Assembly: GCF_002884975.1 (NCBI RefSeq) | Contig: NZ_PJKB01000002.1 | Span: 372,001-436,000, forward strand | DNA: 64,000 nt | Origin: Akkermansia muciniphila | Lineage (GTDB): Bacteria; Verrucomicrobiota; Verrucomicrobiia; Verrucomicrobiales; Akkermansiaceae | Reading direction: 5' to 3' | Shown here: piece by piece, positions 17,247 to 29,563 of the stretch | How positions within the stretch are numbered: position 1 is the first letter of the stretch | Layout of the letters: the number at the start of each line of letters is the position of its first letter | Program-made: the position numbers and the translations under genes | Notes under the pieces: model-generated | What the model saw: the letters and a program-made list of their open reading frames with translations, nothing else | The model's database searches: none | What the model was told of the DNA's origin: nothing

Positions 17247-17332
17247 GCGAAAAAAGAGAAAAATGTAATACGTTAAGGATCAGTAATATTTAGAATGTTG
17301 AAAAAATATCGGAAAAAACATATCGAAAAAAA

Positions 17333-17361
17333 TTGACAAGAGGGGTAGTTTTGATAGACTT
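17333..17361 (+). promoter_or_regulatory. rRNA operon promoter
   Basis: TTGACA at 17333-17338, 16-base spacer, TAGACT at 17355-17360. It precedes a leader of about 390 bases before 16S rRNA. The A/T-rich block just upstream (17265-17332) could act as an UP element. Confidence 0.65.
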
Positions 17362-17747
17362 CTCGGCACGCCAACACGGCGACGGGATGAAAAGCCCGGC
17401 GGCATGAGGGGCTCGAAAGAGGGCCTGAATGAAGCCAGGGAATGCCACCCGGAAGAGCCTCTTTAAAGGGGCCGATAAGAAGATTTCAAGGGAATGACTA
17501 CCGAACCCGCCGAGGGTTTTCCTGAGAGCGTCGAGAGATGCGCGAGGGAGAAAAAGCCCGAAGGAGCGACCTTGCTCCGAGAGGGGCGGATTGGTAGAAG
17601 CAAGGGAAAGAAAAAAGGTCGTGACGCGCGCCGTGCTTGGCAGAGCGAAGAGGACCTCAAGAGACACAACTTGAGGGAAGAGCTGACTGAAGCATGGCGC
17701 AGATGAAATCGAAAGATTCCATTTGGTCCAGCAATTTCAAAAATTAT
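17362..17747 (+). other. rRNA operon leader
   Basis: Structured, purine-rich leader without a believable gene. It holds hairpins such as GGAGC-GACCTT-GCTCC (about 17563-17579) and CCTCAAG-AGACACAA-CTTGAGG (about 17654-17675), and the 5' strand of the 16S processing stem (17610-17640). Confidence 0.55.
17610..17640 (+). other. 5' strand of 16S rRNA processing stem
   Basis: The 26 bases from 17611 are complementary to 19387-19412 with two mismatches and one G-U; the pairing extends a few bases inward with wobbles. This is the expected RNase III stalk enclosing pre-16S. Confidence 0.65.
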
Positions 17748-19263
<1,516 letters not shown>

Positions 19264-19382
19264 TGGAGTAAGTGCATGAGAATGCACAGGTCGGATCTCT
19301 TCCCGAGGGAAGAGGGCGCGGAACCCGCGAGGGCCCGCAACGAACCAAAGATGTGTAAACAGCCAGTTCGCTTGTAGCGAAA

Positions 19383-19413
19383 CTAGGCACGACGTGCGTG
19401 ACGACCTTTTTTC
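19383..19413 (+). other. 3' strand of 16S rRNA processing stem
   Basis: Pairs with 17610-17640 in the leader. It lies between the 16S end and tRNA-Ala, ending in CCTTTTTTC that pairs with GAAAAAAGG. Confidence 0.65.
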
Positions 19414-19429
19414 AAACCGAACCGCAACT

Positions 19430-19505
19430 GGGGGTATAGCTCAGTTGGTAGAGCGCCAGCTTTGCAAGCTGGATGTCCGGGGTTCGAGTCCCCGTGCCTC
19501 CACCA
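19430..19505 (+). tRNA. tRNA-Ala (anticodon TGC)
   Basis: A 76-base cloverleaf with encoded CCA in the 16S-23S spacer. Anticodon loop TTTGCAA in stem CCAGC/GCTGG gives TGC. T arm with GGTTCGAGTCC. Confidence 0.96.
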
Positions 19506-19540
19506 GTTTCGGTAAGAAGGCGGCAACGGAGAACGGTAAA

Positions 19541-19575
19541 TGGCTATTAACTATTACCTGTTCGCTGTTAACTGC
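19541..19575 (+). repeat. five-unit heptad repeat in rRNA spacer
   Basis: Five successive 7-base units, TGGCTAT, TAACTAT, TACCTGT, TCGCTGT and TAACTGC, lie between tRNA-Ala and tRNA-Ile. A similar five-unit array occurs at 61357-61391. Confidence 0.55.
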
Positions 19576-19594
19576 CTCTGCGAGACCCAAAGCC

Positions 19595-19671
19595 GGGCCT
19601 GTAGCTCAGTTGGTTAGAGCACGCGCTTGATAAGCGCGGGGTCACAGGTTCAAGTCCTGTCAGGCCCACCA
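19595..19671 (+). tRNA. tRNA-Ile (anticodon GAT)
   Basis: A 77-base cloverleaf with encoded CCA. Loop TTGATAA in stem GCGC/GCGC gives GAT. Acceptor GGGCCTG/CAGGCCC is fully paired. Confidence 0.96.
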
Positions 19672-19702
19672 AAAAGCAAATCGATTATTGAGGGAACAAC
19701 GA

Positions 19703-19721
19703 AAATTGACATCTGCGTGGC
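19703..19721 (+). other. 5' strand of 23S rRNA processing stem
   Basis: AAATTGACATCTGCGTGGC pairs with 22801-22819 (GCCACGCAGATGTCAGTTT) over 19 bases with a single G-U. It is the RNase III stalk of pre-23S. Two local hairpins follow, CAATTGCT/AGCAATTG (about 19731-19750) and GTAGTTG/CAACTAC (about 19767-19785). Confidence 0.8.
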
Positions 19722-19884
19722 AAAGAAAACAATTGCTGAGAAGCAATTGCTTTCCAACAAAGTGGGTAGTTGAAAAACAACTACAATACACAATTTAAAA
19801 CATGCATACCAAGAAATAAGACAATACAGTAAGTCACGAAAGGGCTTTGTGGTATTGTGGAAGTGGTAAAAAGCTTTTGCAATA

Positions 19885-22722
<2,838 letters not shown>

Positions 22723-22800
22723 TTACATCACTCCCGTTCGTGAATAACAACTTGCCGTTGTCTTGTTCATACAGTGCATGTTTAAAAAGTAACACCACCA

Positions 22801-22819
22801 GCCACGCAGATGTCAGTTT
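22801..22819 (+). other. 3' strand of 23S rRNA processing stem
   Basis: Complement of 19703-19721. The rest of the 23S-5S spacer (22723-22958) carries a small ACAAC/GTTGT hairpin near 22746 and otherwise nothing recognisable. Confidence 0.8.
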
Positions 22820-22958
22820 ACGCTGATTCCTTCCCCTCATAACGAGAGGAAATCTTCTTAGCCACAAACACACACAACCCTTAAAAAATCCCCCTCAAAG
22901 CCCCCAAGGGCTCCCGGGCAGGCAGGATGAAGAGAGAAAAAACCTCTTCCCCCTGAAG

Positions 22959-23073
22959 CCCGGTGGCCAGAGCGCAGTGGTCCCACCCGGTCCCGTTCCG
23001 AACCCGGAAGTGAAACGCTGCCGCGCCAATGGTAGTCGGACGATAGGTCCCGCAAGAGTAGGTCGCCGCCGGG
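22959..23073 (+). rRNA. rrf: 5S ribosomal RNA
   Basis: About 115 bases; the terminal stem CCCGGTGGC/GCCGCCGGG is intact and the internal CCGTTCCGAACCCGGAAGTGAA block is the 5S signature. It ends just before a T-run. Confidence 0.93.
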
Positions 23074-23086
23074 ATTTTTTTCATCA

Positions 23087-23126
23087 GGCCCCAACAGTCC
23101 CATCACTGTTGGGGCCTGTTCGTTTT
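23087..23126 (+). terminator. rRNA operon terminator
   Basis: GGCCCCAACAG pairs with CTGTTGGGGCC around an 8-base loop, followed by TGTTCGTTTTC. Confidence 0.85.
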
Positions 23127-23214
23127 CTTGTTGAAAGGATTGGGGGCGCTCCAAAAGGTTGGTAAGGCCGGGAGTTTGCTTTTCCCGCCATTATAATCCT
23201 CCTTGAAAGACGCT

Positions 23215-25800
23215 ATGGATTTTGCATGTATAGTTGGTGCTATGCTTTCACATGCTTTTGCAGTCGGTTCGGTTCTGGGAACGGTCATGTCCCCGCTTGT
23301 TTGCGTCTCTGCCGCGGAAATGTCTCCCGTAGCGGCCGCTGAAGACGTGGTGGCGCGCGTGACTCCAGCAGCAAAAGGCGCTGTGTCGTTCAGCTTGAAT
23401 CCGGCCCTGGGCAACAAGATTACGATTTCAGGCGCTCCCGGAGGCATTCGGGTGGAAGCATCTGACGTACGCCGCCTGGTAGCGGGATACGGGTGGTATC
23501 TGAAAAATATTGCCAAGGTGCATTTTTCGTGGAACGGAGACCGCCTGACGCTTTCCTCTCCGCTGCCTGCCCCATCCAGCCCTGTCACGATTGAATCTCC
23601 GTGGAATACCGTTTTTGCCTATAATTACTGCACCCTGTCTTATACGGCGGCTTTCTGGGATTGGAACCGCTGGCAGCGTGAGATTGATTTTCTGGCGCTG
23701 AGCGGGTTTACGCACGCGCTGGTGACGGCAGGGCTGGAGAAAACCTGGGAGGATTTCCTTATCGGCCTGGGGTATCCCCGTGAAAAGGCTCTCCGCTTCA
23801 TCCCCAATCCCGCCTTTGCCGCCTGGTGGAACATGGGCAACCTGGAAGGACACGGGGGACCGTTGACCCAGCAGCAGATTGACAGGATGGCGCAGCTGGG
23901 GCGGCGCATCGTATCCCGCATGGAGCAGCTGGGCATGACGCCCGTGCTTCAGGGTTATGTGGGGTTTGTTCCTGCGGATTTTGCGGAGAACGTGCGGATG
24001 AAGGGCCTGAAGCTTATCCCGCAGGGGGAATGGGTCAATTTCAAGAGGCCGTGGGTCGTGGACCCCACTTGCGAGGCGTTTCCGAAGCTGGCTGCGGACT
24101 GGTACAAGGCTCTCCGCAAGGTGTACGGCATTTCCGGAAAAATGTTCGGGGGGGATTTGTTCCATGAGGGAGGCAGCAAGGGGGACATTGACGTGACGCG
24201 TGCGGCGCAGGCGGTGCAGGGCGCCATGCAGAAGGCTTCCCCGGGTTCTTCCTGGGTGATCCAGGCGTGGGGGGGCAATCCTTCCCGCGAGCTGCTGGCC
24301 GGAACGGACCCGAAGCATGCGCTTGTGCTGCAGCTTACCAAGGACATGGCTGACGGCGGAAAGAATTTGAGGACTTTTGACGGCATTCCCTGGGTCTGGT
24401 GTGAGCTGGCCAACTTCGGCGGCAATACGGGACTGTACGGAGGGGTTCCTCTTCTGTCCCGTCTGGGGAGTGATTTGGCCGGCTACAGGGACAAGGGGCT
24501 GACGGGAATGGGTACCTTGTCCGAAGGGCTGGAGACGAATCCCCTTCATTACGCCCTGTTCAGCGACCGTTTATGGACAGAGGAGGATATTCCGGTCCGG
24601 GACTGGCTCAGGAAGTATGCTCGCCAGCGTTACGGCGCCGCTCCGGAAGCGGTCGTGCAGGCTTTGGAAATCCTGTCTTCCTCCATTTACAATCCCGCCC
24701 GTTCGCAGGAGGGGTGTACGGAGTCCATTATCTGCGCCCGTCCGTCCTGGGACGTCCGCAAGGCTTCCACGTGGTCCAGCGGGGAGAGGTATTACCATCT
24801 GGGCGACATCGTTAAAGCGGCCCGCGGTTATTTGCAGGCGGCTAATGCCCAGCCGTCCCTGTTAAAGGAGGAGACTTTCCGCTATGACTTGGTGGATGTC
24901 GTCCGCCAGGCGCTTGCGGACGCCGCTTTTTACCAGCTTCAGCGGATCAGGAGCGCTTTTGACTCCGGGGATGCAGCGGCATACAGGAGGCAGGTGAAAT
25001 CGTTCCTGTCCCTGGTTGCCGATATGGACGCCCTTCTGGCGACGGACAGCCAGTTCCTGCTGGGAACCTGGCAGAAAAAGGCGCTGGATTGGGGAAGCAC
25101 CCGGCAGGAAAAGGCCTTGATGGACAAGTCCGCCAAAATGCTTGTGACTACGTGGATTGACCAGGCTCCCCGTGCGCTGAATGATTATTCCAACCGCCAG
25201 TGGGCCGGGCTTGTTTCCGATTTTTATCTGCCCCGCTGGAAGAATTTTTTTGAATCCCAGCTGGATGTGCTGACCGGAAAGAAGGACCGTACCGCCGCCC
25301 AGGCCGCCTTTATGGATAAGACGGTCCGTGAGGAGCTGGCTTTTGCGGGAAATGGAAAGGTGTATTCCACCAAGCCGTCCGGGGATACTCTGACCGTCGC
25401 CAACCGCGTGATGGGTGCTCACCGGGAAATGCTGGACGCCCTGAGCGCGGAAGAAAGACATTCCACGGGAACTCCGTGGGATCTTCAGCAGGGCTCTCCG
25501 CTGCAATTTAACGTAACGGACCAGGTAACCGGGCCGGGCACGTATACCGCTACCTTCCAGTGGAAGAACGGTCCCAGCGCCCTGAAAATTCATTCCGTCA
25601 AGTTGTACGAGGGAGACAGGGAAGTGGCCGCAGATACCCATGAAGGCTGGACCGGGGTGGAGAATAAGGATAATTCCTACAGGCTTGATCTGAAGAGGTA
25701 CCGCACCAACCTTGATTCCTATACCTTGAAGGCGGAGGTGAGCGGCGTTTCCGAAGGAGCTTCCAAAGGGGAAATGACATTGAAGAAGGAGGCCCGTTGA
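23215..25800 (+). CDS. alpha-N-acetylglucosaminidase, GH89
   Basis: An 861-residue exported glycoside hydrolase of family GH89 (NAGLU family), cleaving terminal alpha-GlcNAc as found on gastric and duodenal mucin. After a signal peptide (M-L-S-H-A-F-A-V to V-S-A-A-E) comes the N-terminal domain, then the catalytic barrel starting S-P-W-N-T-V-F-A-Y-N-Y-C-T-L-S-Y-T-A-A-F-W-D-W. By comparison with the family the acid/base is E318 (L-F-H-E-G-G) and the nucleophile E437 (L-S-E-G-L-E-T-N-P); W-C-E-L-A-N-F-G-G-N lies between. A helical C-terminal domain and a beta domain follow. A TATAAT at 23192-23197 lacks a good -35. A TTG at 23203 is an alternative start. Confidence 0.9.
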   Translation: MDFACIVGAMLSHAFAVGSVLGTVMSPLVCVSAAEMSPVAAAEDVVARVTPAAKGAVSFSLNPALGNKITISGAPGGIRVEASDVRRLVAGYGWYLKNIAKVHFSWNGDRLTLSSPLPAPSSPVTIESPWNTVFAYNYCTLSYTAAFWDWNRWQREIDFLALSGFTHALVTAGLEKTWEDFLIGLGYPREKALRFIPNPAFAAWWNMGNLEGHGGPLTQQQIDRMAQLGRRIVSRMEQLGMTPVLQGYVGFVPADFAENVRMKGLKLIPQGEWVNFKRPWVVDPTCEAFPKLAADWYKALRKVYGISGKMFGGDLFHEGGSKGDIDVTRAAQAVQGAMQKASPGSSWVIQAWGGNPSRELLAGTDPKHALVLQLTKDMADGGKNLRTFDGIPWVWCELANFGGNTGLYGGVPLLSRLGSDLAGYRDKGLTGMGTLSEGLETNPLHYALFSDRLWTEEDIPVRDWLRKYARQRYGAAPEAVVQALEILSSSIYNPARSQEGCTESIICARPSWDVRKASTWSSGERYYHLGDIVKAARGYLQAANAQPSLLKEETFRYDLVDVVRQALADAAFYQLQRIRSAFDSGDAAAYRRQVKSFLSLVADMDALLATDSQFLLGTWQKKALDWGSTRQEKALMDKSAKMLVTTWIDQAPRALNDYSNRQWAGLVSDFYLPRWKNFFESQLDVLTGKKDRTAAQAAFMDKTVREELAFAGNGKVYSTKPSGDTLTVANRVMGAHREMLDALSAEERHSTGTPWDLQQGSPLQFNVTDQVTGPGTYTATFQWKNGPSALKIHSVKLYEGDREVAADTHEGWTGVENKDNSYRLDLKRYRTNLDSYTLKAEVSGVSEGASKGEMTLKKEAR

Positions 25801-25807
25801 CATGCCG

Positions 25808-25862
25808 CCGGGCCAGGGCCGGACCTTCGGAATATTCTTTTTCCGGCGGTCCGGTGCCCGGT
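25808..25862. terminator. possible bidirectional terminator
   Basis: Long interrupted inverted repeat (GGGC...CCGGACC with GGTCCGG...GCCC) between the convergent GH89 and OPT genes. Confidence 0.4.
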
Positions 25863-25869
25863 CACGGGT

Positions 25870-27738
25870 TTAGCGTGCCGCCTGGTAAATGCTGAACATC
25901 AGGATGGCCATGCCCGTCAGGGCCGCGCCGGCAATGATGCCGGAGGCGGTGGGGATTTTATATTCCTTGGATTTGGCACGGAAGAAGCGGTCCGCAGCCC
26001 AGCCGAGCACGGCCCCGGCAAAGAAGAGGAAGGAGTCATTCCACTGGATAGCCCACGCCAGCCCGAAGCCGATGGGGGTGGGGAGCCATTTTCCCGCAGC
26101 GGGAAGGTAGCGGGGGACAAGCACCAGAATGAGGCCTAGGATACCTCCCGCGATGATGGAGAGAACCTTGATGCTGTGCAGGTGGCTGAAGCCCATGCCC
26201 AGCGCTTCCGCCGTGGCTGCCCATGTTCTGGCTCCCGGCGCATTGAATGCCTGGAGGGCGTCCACGTCCGGTACCATGGAGCGGAAGGCGAGCACGGAGA
26301 CGAGGGTTCCCAGGAAGATTCCGGAGAACTGGGCGATGAATTGCTTGCGGGGATTGGCTCCCAGCAGGTAGCCCACCTTGAGGTCCACGAGCAGGTCTGC
26401 CGAAGAACTGGAGGCTCCGGAGGTGATGTTGGCCGCCATCAGGTTGGCCGTCACGTGTCCCGGCGCGATTCCGCCGAAGATGAGCTGCGTGACTTTGCCC
26501 ATGGCTCCGGTGGGAGTGATGTTGGCCTCCCCGGTGATCCGGCAGACGACCAGCGCCAGGAAGAAGGAGATGACTACTGCAATGCAGCTCATCCAGTACG
26601 GAACGTCAAAGGTGACGTACGCCAGATAGCCGAGAGCCCCCAGGGAGACGAGCTGGCCTGCCAGGAACCAGCTCATGGGCGTTTCTATTTTTTCCACGTC
26701 CGTCAGCTCCCGCCTTTTAGTCAGGGAGAACATGGCGCCCAGGGAGGAAAAGGAGCGGACGATGCTTTTCCATTGGAACAGGAAGGCCACGATGCTGGCG
26801 ACGACCATGCAGGCGGTTCCGCCCCACAGGGTCCAGCCCACGGCATCCCGGTAGCCGGCGCCCGCGGGAAGCAGTCCCTGGTTTTCCAGCCACGGTACGT
26901 AGAGAGCCCAGCAGACCGTGCCGCCGATGAAGAGGCTGAGGGAGGTTTTCATGCCCACCAGCGCGCCTGCGCCCACAAACATGAGGTCCCATTTAAAGAA
27001 GATCGTGCGGTGGTACCAGTTGCCCAGGATTTGCTGCTGGGCGGTGCCCAGCCATTGTTCCCCTCCCGCCGCCATGGCGATGGCGTTGGCGGAGGCGAAG
27101 AGGGCGGAATAAAGAAGGGCTTTGGCCTGTCCAGCCGCCTTTTTGCCTTCCGAATAGAGCACCTTGAGGGTTTCCGCCGTGGCGATGCTGTCCGGAAACC
27201 TGATTTGCTCAATGTTGATCATCTGGCGCTTCATCGGAATGGCCATGGTGACGCCCAATACGGCAATGAAGAATATCCAGGCGAAGGTGACGCCCAGCGG
27301 CATGTGCTGCCCGGTCAGCAGGAGCAGGGCGGCCACGGCGGAGGTGAGCGTGCCCCCGGTAGAGTAGCCTGCGGAGCTGGCGGCGGACTGCATGCACGTG
27401 TTTTCCAGAATGGTCATGGGGGATTTGGAGATGCCCAGGCGGACAAAGGCATTCCAGAGAGCAAACGAGATAATGCCCGCCGTCAGGGCCACCCCGAAGG
27501 ACCATCCCATTTTAAGGTTGGCATACAGGTTGGTGAGGGAAAGGATGGAGCCGAGGAGCATGCCTACGATGACGGCTCTCCAGGTGAGCTGCTTCATTCT
27601 GTCGCCGGAGCCCAGGTAGACCCGGTCATACCATTGTTGTTCGATTTCATCCGGGGTGCCCTGGAAGCCGTCCAGTGGGAGCGGCTTTTCCAGGCAGGAG
27701 AGAGGAGCGTGGGAAGACTGGGATTCCGTAGGTGCCAT
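25870..27738 (-). CDS. OPT family oligopeptide transporter
   Basis: A 622-residue polytopic membrane protein with roughly 14-16 hydrophobic segments. The family features are the early T-W-R-A-V-I-V-G-M-L-L-G-S-I-L-S-L-T-N-L-Y segment and the internal G-E-A-N-I-T-P-T-G-A-M-G-K-V-T-Q motif. OPT proteins import oligopeptides or metal chelates by proton symport; this prokaryotic branch may take peptides. It is divergent from pyrF. A very long open frame on the opposite strand across this gene is a shadow. Confidence 0.88.
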   Translation of the reverse strand: MAPTESQSSHAPLSCLEKPLPLDGFQGTPDEIEQQWYDRVYLGSGDRMKQLTWRAVIVGMLLGSILSLTNLYANLKMGWSFGVALTAGIISFALWNAFVRLGISKSPMTILENTCMQSAASSAGYSTGGTLTSAVAALLLLTGQHMPLGVTFAWIFFIAVLGVTMAIPMKRQMINIEQIRFPDSIATAETLKVLYSEGKKAAGQAKALLYSALFASANAIAMAAGGEQWLGTAQQQILGNWYHRTIFFKWDLMFVGAGALVGMKTSLSLFIGGTVCWALYVPWLENQGLLPAGAGYRDAVGWTLWGGTACMVVASIVAFLFQWKSIVRSFSSLGAMFSLTKRRELTDVEKIETPMSWFLAGQLVSLGALGYLAYVTFDVPYWMSCIAVVISFFLALVVCRITGEANITPTGAMGKVTQLIFGGIAPGHVTANLMAANITSGASSSSADLLVDLKVGYLLGANPRKQFIAQFSGIFLGTLVSVLAFRSMVPDVDALQAFNAPGARTWAATAEALGMGFSHLHSIKVLSIIAGGILGLILVLVPRYLPAAGKWLPTPIGFGLAWAIQWNDSFLFFAGAVLGWAADRFFRAKSKEYKIPTASGIIAGAALTGMAILMFSIYQAAR

Positions 27739-27858
27739 ACGGGTCGGAACATAGCATGTGCGGGCGCGGTGGAAAAGCCGTATCTGCCTTTCCTTTCCTC
27801 CGGAACCCCTTCCGCTTGGGGCTTGCCTGCCCGTGGCGCCCGTGGTTTAATGAATGGC

Positions 27859-28644
27859 ATGAGCCAATCTTTTACGGATAAACTTGCCGCCCGCATCAGA
27901 AAGACCGGTTCCGCCCTGTGCGTGGGGCTGGACCCGCGCCCCGTCATGGATGATTTGCAGTCGGTTCCCTCCCTGTTGCGGAAGGTCGTGGAAGAAACTG
28001 CTCCGTATGCGGCGGCGTTCAAGCCGAATATCGCGTATTTTGAGGCCATGGGCCTGCGCGGCCTGGAGATGCTTGAGGAGTTGCTTCCGGATATGCCGGA
28101 GGATGTGCCCGTGGTGCTGGACGCCAAGCGCGGGGATATTGGAGAGACTCAGAAGTATTATGCGCAGGCATATTTTGAGCGTCTGGGCGTGGATGCCGTC
28201 ACATTGAGCCCCTTCATGGGTTATGATACTCTGGAACCTTTTCTGGATTATGAAGGCAAGGGCATTTATCTGCTGACGGTCACTTCCAATCCCGGTTCCG
28301 CGGACGTGGAACGGCAGGAACTGGCCGACGGCCGCAAGGTTTATGAACTGGTGGGGGATATGGTGCGCCGTTCCGTGCAGGAGGGGCGCAAGACGTCCGT
28401 GGGAATGGTAGTGGGGCTGACCAATGCGGATTCCAGCATTCTGGAACGCATTCCGGATGCGCCCCTGCTGATTCCCGGCCTGGGGGCGCAGGGCGGCGAT
28501 CTTTCCAGCCTGAGCGGTTCCGGCCATGCGGCTCCCCCGCTGGTTAACGTGTCCCGCGGCATCATGTATCAGAATCCGGAACTAAGCTTTGCGGAGAAGG
28601 CGGCCAGGTTTGCCCAGCGCATCCGTGAAGCTTTGGATTATTGA
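27859..28644 (+). CDS. pyrF: orotidine 5'-phosphate decarboxylase (type 2)
   Basis: Decarboxylates OMP to UMP, the last step of de novo pyrimidine synthesis. The 261 residues contain C-V-G-L-D-P-R-P, F-K-P-N-I-A-Y-F-E, and the catalytic L-D-A-K-R-G-D-I-G-E-T (K and D of the family signature near residues 90-95). The long-form motifs place it in the type 2 (PyrF/UMPS-like) group. ATG at 27859 is preferred; an ATG at 27850 would add three residues. No other pyr gene is near. Confidence 0.92.
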   Translation: MSQSFTDKLAARIRKTGSALCVGLDPRPVMDDLQSVPSLLRKVVEETAPYAAAFKPNIAYFEAMGLRGLEMLEELLPDMPEDVPVVLDAKRGDIGETQKYYAQAYFERLGVDAVTLSPFMGYDTLEPFLDYEGKGIYLLTVTSNPGSADVERQELADGRKVYELVGDMVRRSVQEGRKTSVGMVVGLTNADSSILERIPDAPLLIPGLGAQGGDLSSLSGSGHAAPPLVNVSRGIMYQNPELSFAEKAARFAQRIREALDY

Positions 28645-28707
28645 TATTCATGCGTTTTTCCGGCAGATAACAAAATGATAACGGCCTGCTCATGGCGGTG
28701 CGGGCGC

Positions 28708-28735
28708 TTGTCAACGGGAAAGGCGTTGGTATATT
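28708..28735 (+). promoter_or_regulatory. promoter for the TonB-like gene
   Basis: TTGTCA at 28708-28713, 16 bases, TATATT at 28730-28735, about 34 bases before the start codon at 28769. Confidence 0.7.
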
Positions 28736-28768
28736 GGACGGGCACTGCCTTTTTCCCTGCCCGTTTTT

Positions 28769-29542
28769 ATGGATGAAAAGCCCGGAATTGTAAGATTCAC
28801 GCCTCGTTCCACGTCCAAATCCGCCATGCTGATTGCGGTGGGGGTGGCCGTGGGCGTCCAGGTGGCTTTGTGTGCCGTGCTTGTAGCCATCCATTTTCAG
28901 GAGCTGTGGCTTCCTTCCGTTCAGGGCGGAGAGGTGGAAATGGAGTTTGTGGCCCCTGCCGAGGAGATTCTCCAGGAGCTGGAGGAGGTTCAGCCCGTGC
29001 CGGTGGATCCCGCGGTAGCTCCGTCCACAGTCAGCTCCATTCCGGAAATTACCGCGGATGAAGACCTGCTTGCGATGAAGCTGCCGGAGAGTGAGGATTG
29101 TTCCGAGATGAAGGATTTTCTTCAGGAGGAGACTCAAACGGAGTTTTTGCCGGAAGAGCTTTCCAGCATGCGCATTTCCATGAAGGAGGTGAAGCCCAGG
29201 CGCCCCGTAAAGACTCCTGCGGCATCTATGCCGGGTCCCCCTGCGCCGGATGAAAATGTGACTCCGGATAAAAAGGTGCGTTATAAACGTGCTCCATCCT
29301 TGCCCAATTCCGTCAATTCTTCTAAAGTCGGGAAGGTGAATGCCGTGGTGAAAGTTGTGGTGGGGGTAAATCCCCGTGGCGAACCTTCATCCGTCAATCT
29401 TATTCAGTCAACGGGAAATGCGGAACTGGACCGTCTTTTCATGCGCTGGGTGAAAGAGAATTGGACTTTCTACCCGGCGGAAAAAGACGGCTTGCCCATT
29501 GCTTCCAAGGTAGTGGTGCCCGTCAGGTTGAATATAGATTAA
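28769..29542 (+). CDS. TonB-like energy transducer
   Basis: A 257-residue protein with a short cytoplasmic N-terminus, one membrane anchor (about 19-45, M-L-I-A-V-G-V-A-V-G-V-Q-V-A-L), an acidic then basic proline-containing periplasmic linker, and a TonB C-terminal domain (about 185-257; V-V-K-V-V-V-G-V-N-P-R-G-E-P and W-V-K-E-N-W-T-F-Y-P-A). It should couple an ExbB/ExbD motor to outer-membrane uptake. No receptor is adjacent, and the ExbB/ExbD pair of this window is 15 kb away. Closely followed by the pyrophosphatase gene. Confidence 0.78.
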   Translation: MDEKPGIVRFTPRSTSKSAMLIAVGVAVGVQVALCAVLVAIHFQELWLPSVQGGEVEMEFVAPAEEILQELEEVQPVPVDPAVAPSTVSSIPEITADEDLLAMKLPESEDCSEMKDFLQEETQTEFLPEELSSMRISMKEVKPRRPVKTPAASMPGPPAPDENVTPDKKVRYKRAPSLPNSVNSSKVGKVNAVVKVVVGVNPRGEPSSVNLIQSTGNAELDRLFMRWVKENWTFYPAEKDGLPIASKVVVPVRLNID

Positions 29543-29563
29543 CCTGTGCAGGAAATAAGAAAG

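Noticed and set aside
26176-27858. Very long plus-strand open frame (822 codons in all) covering the OPT region and running into pyrF
   Set aside because: It is the antisense of the OPT transporter; the encoded residues are low-complexity and only the last 262 codons match PyrF, which has its own ATG at 27859.
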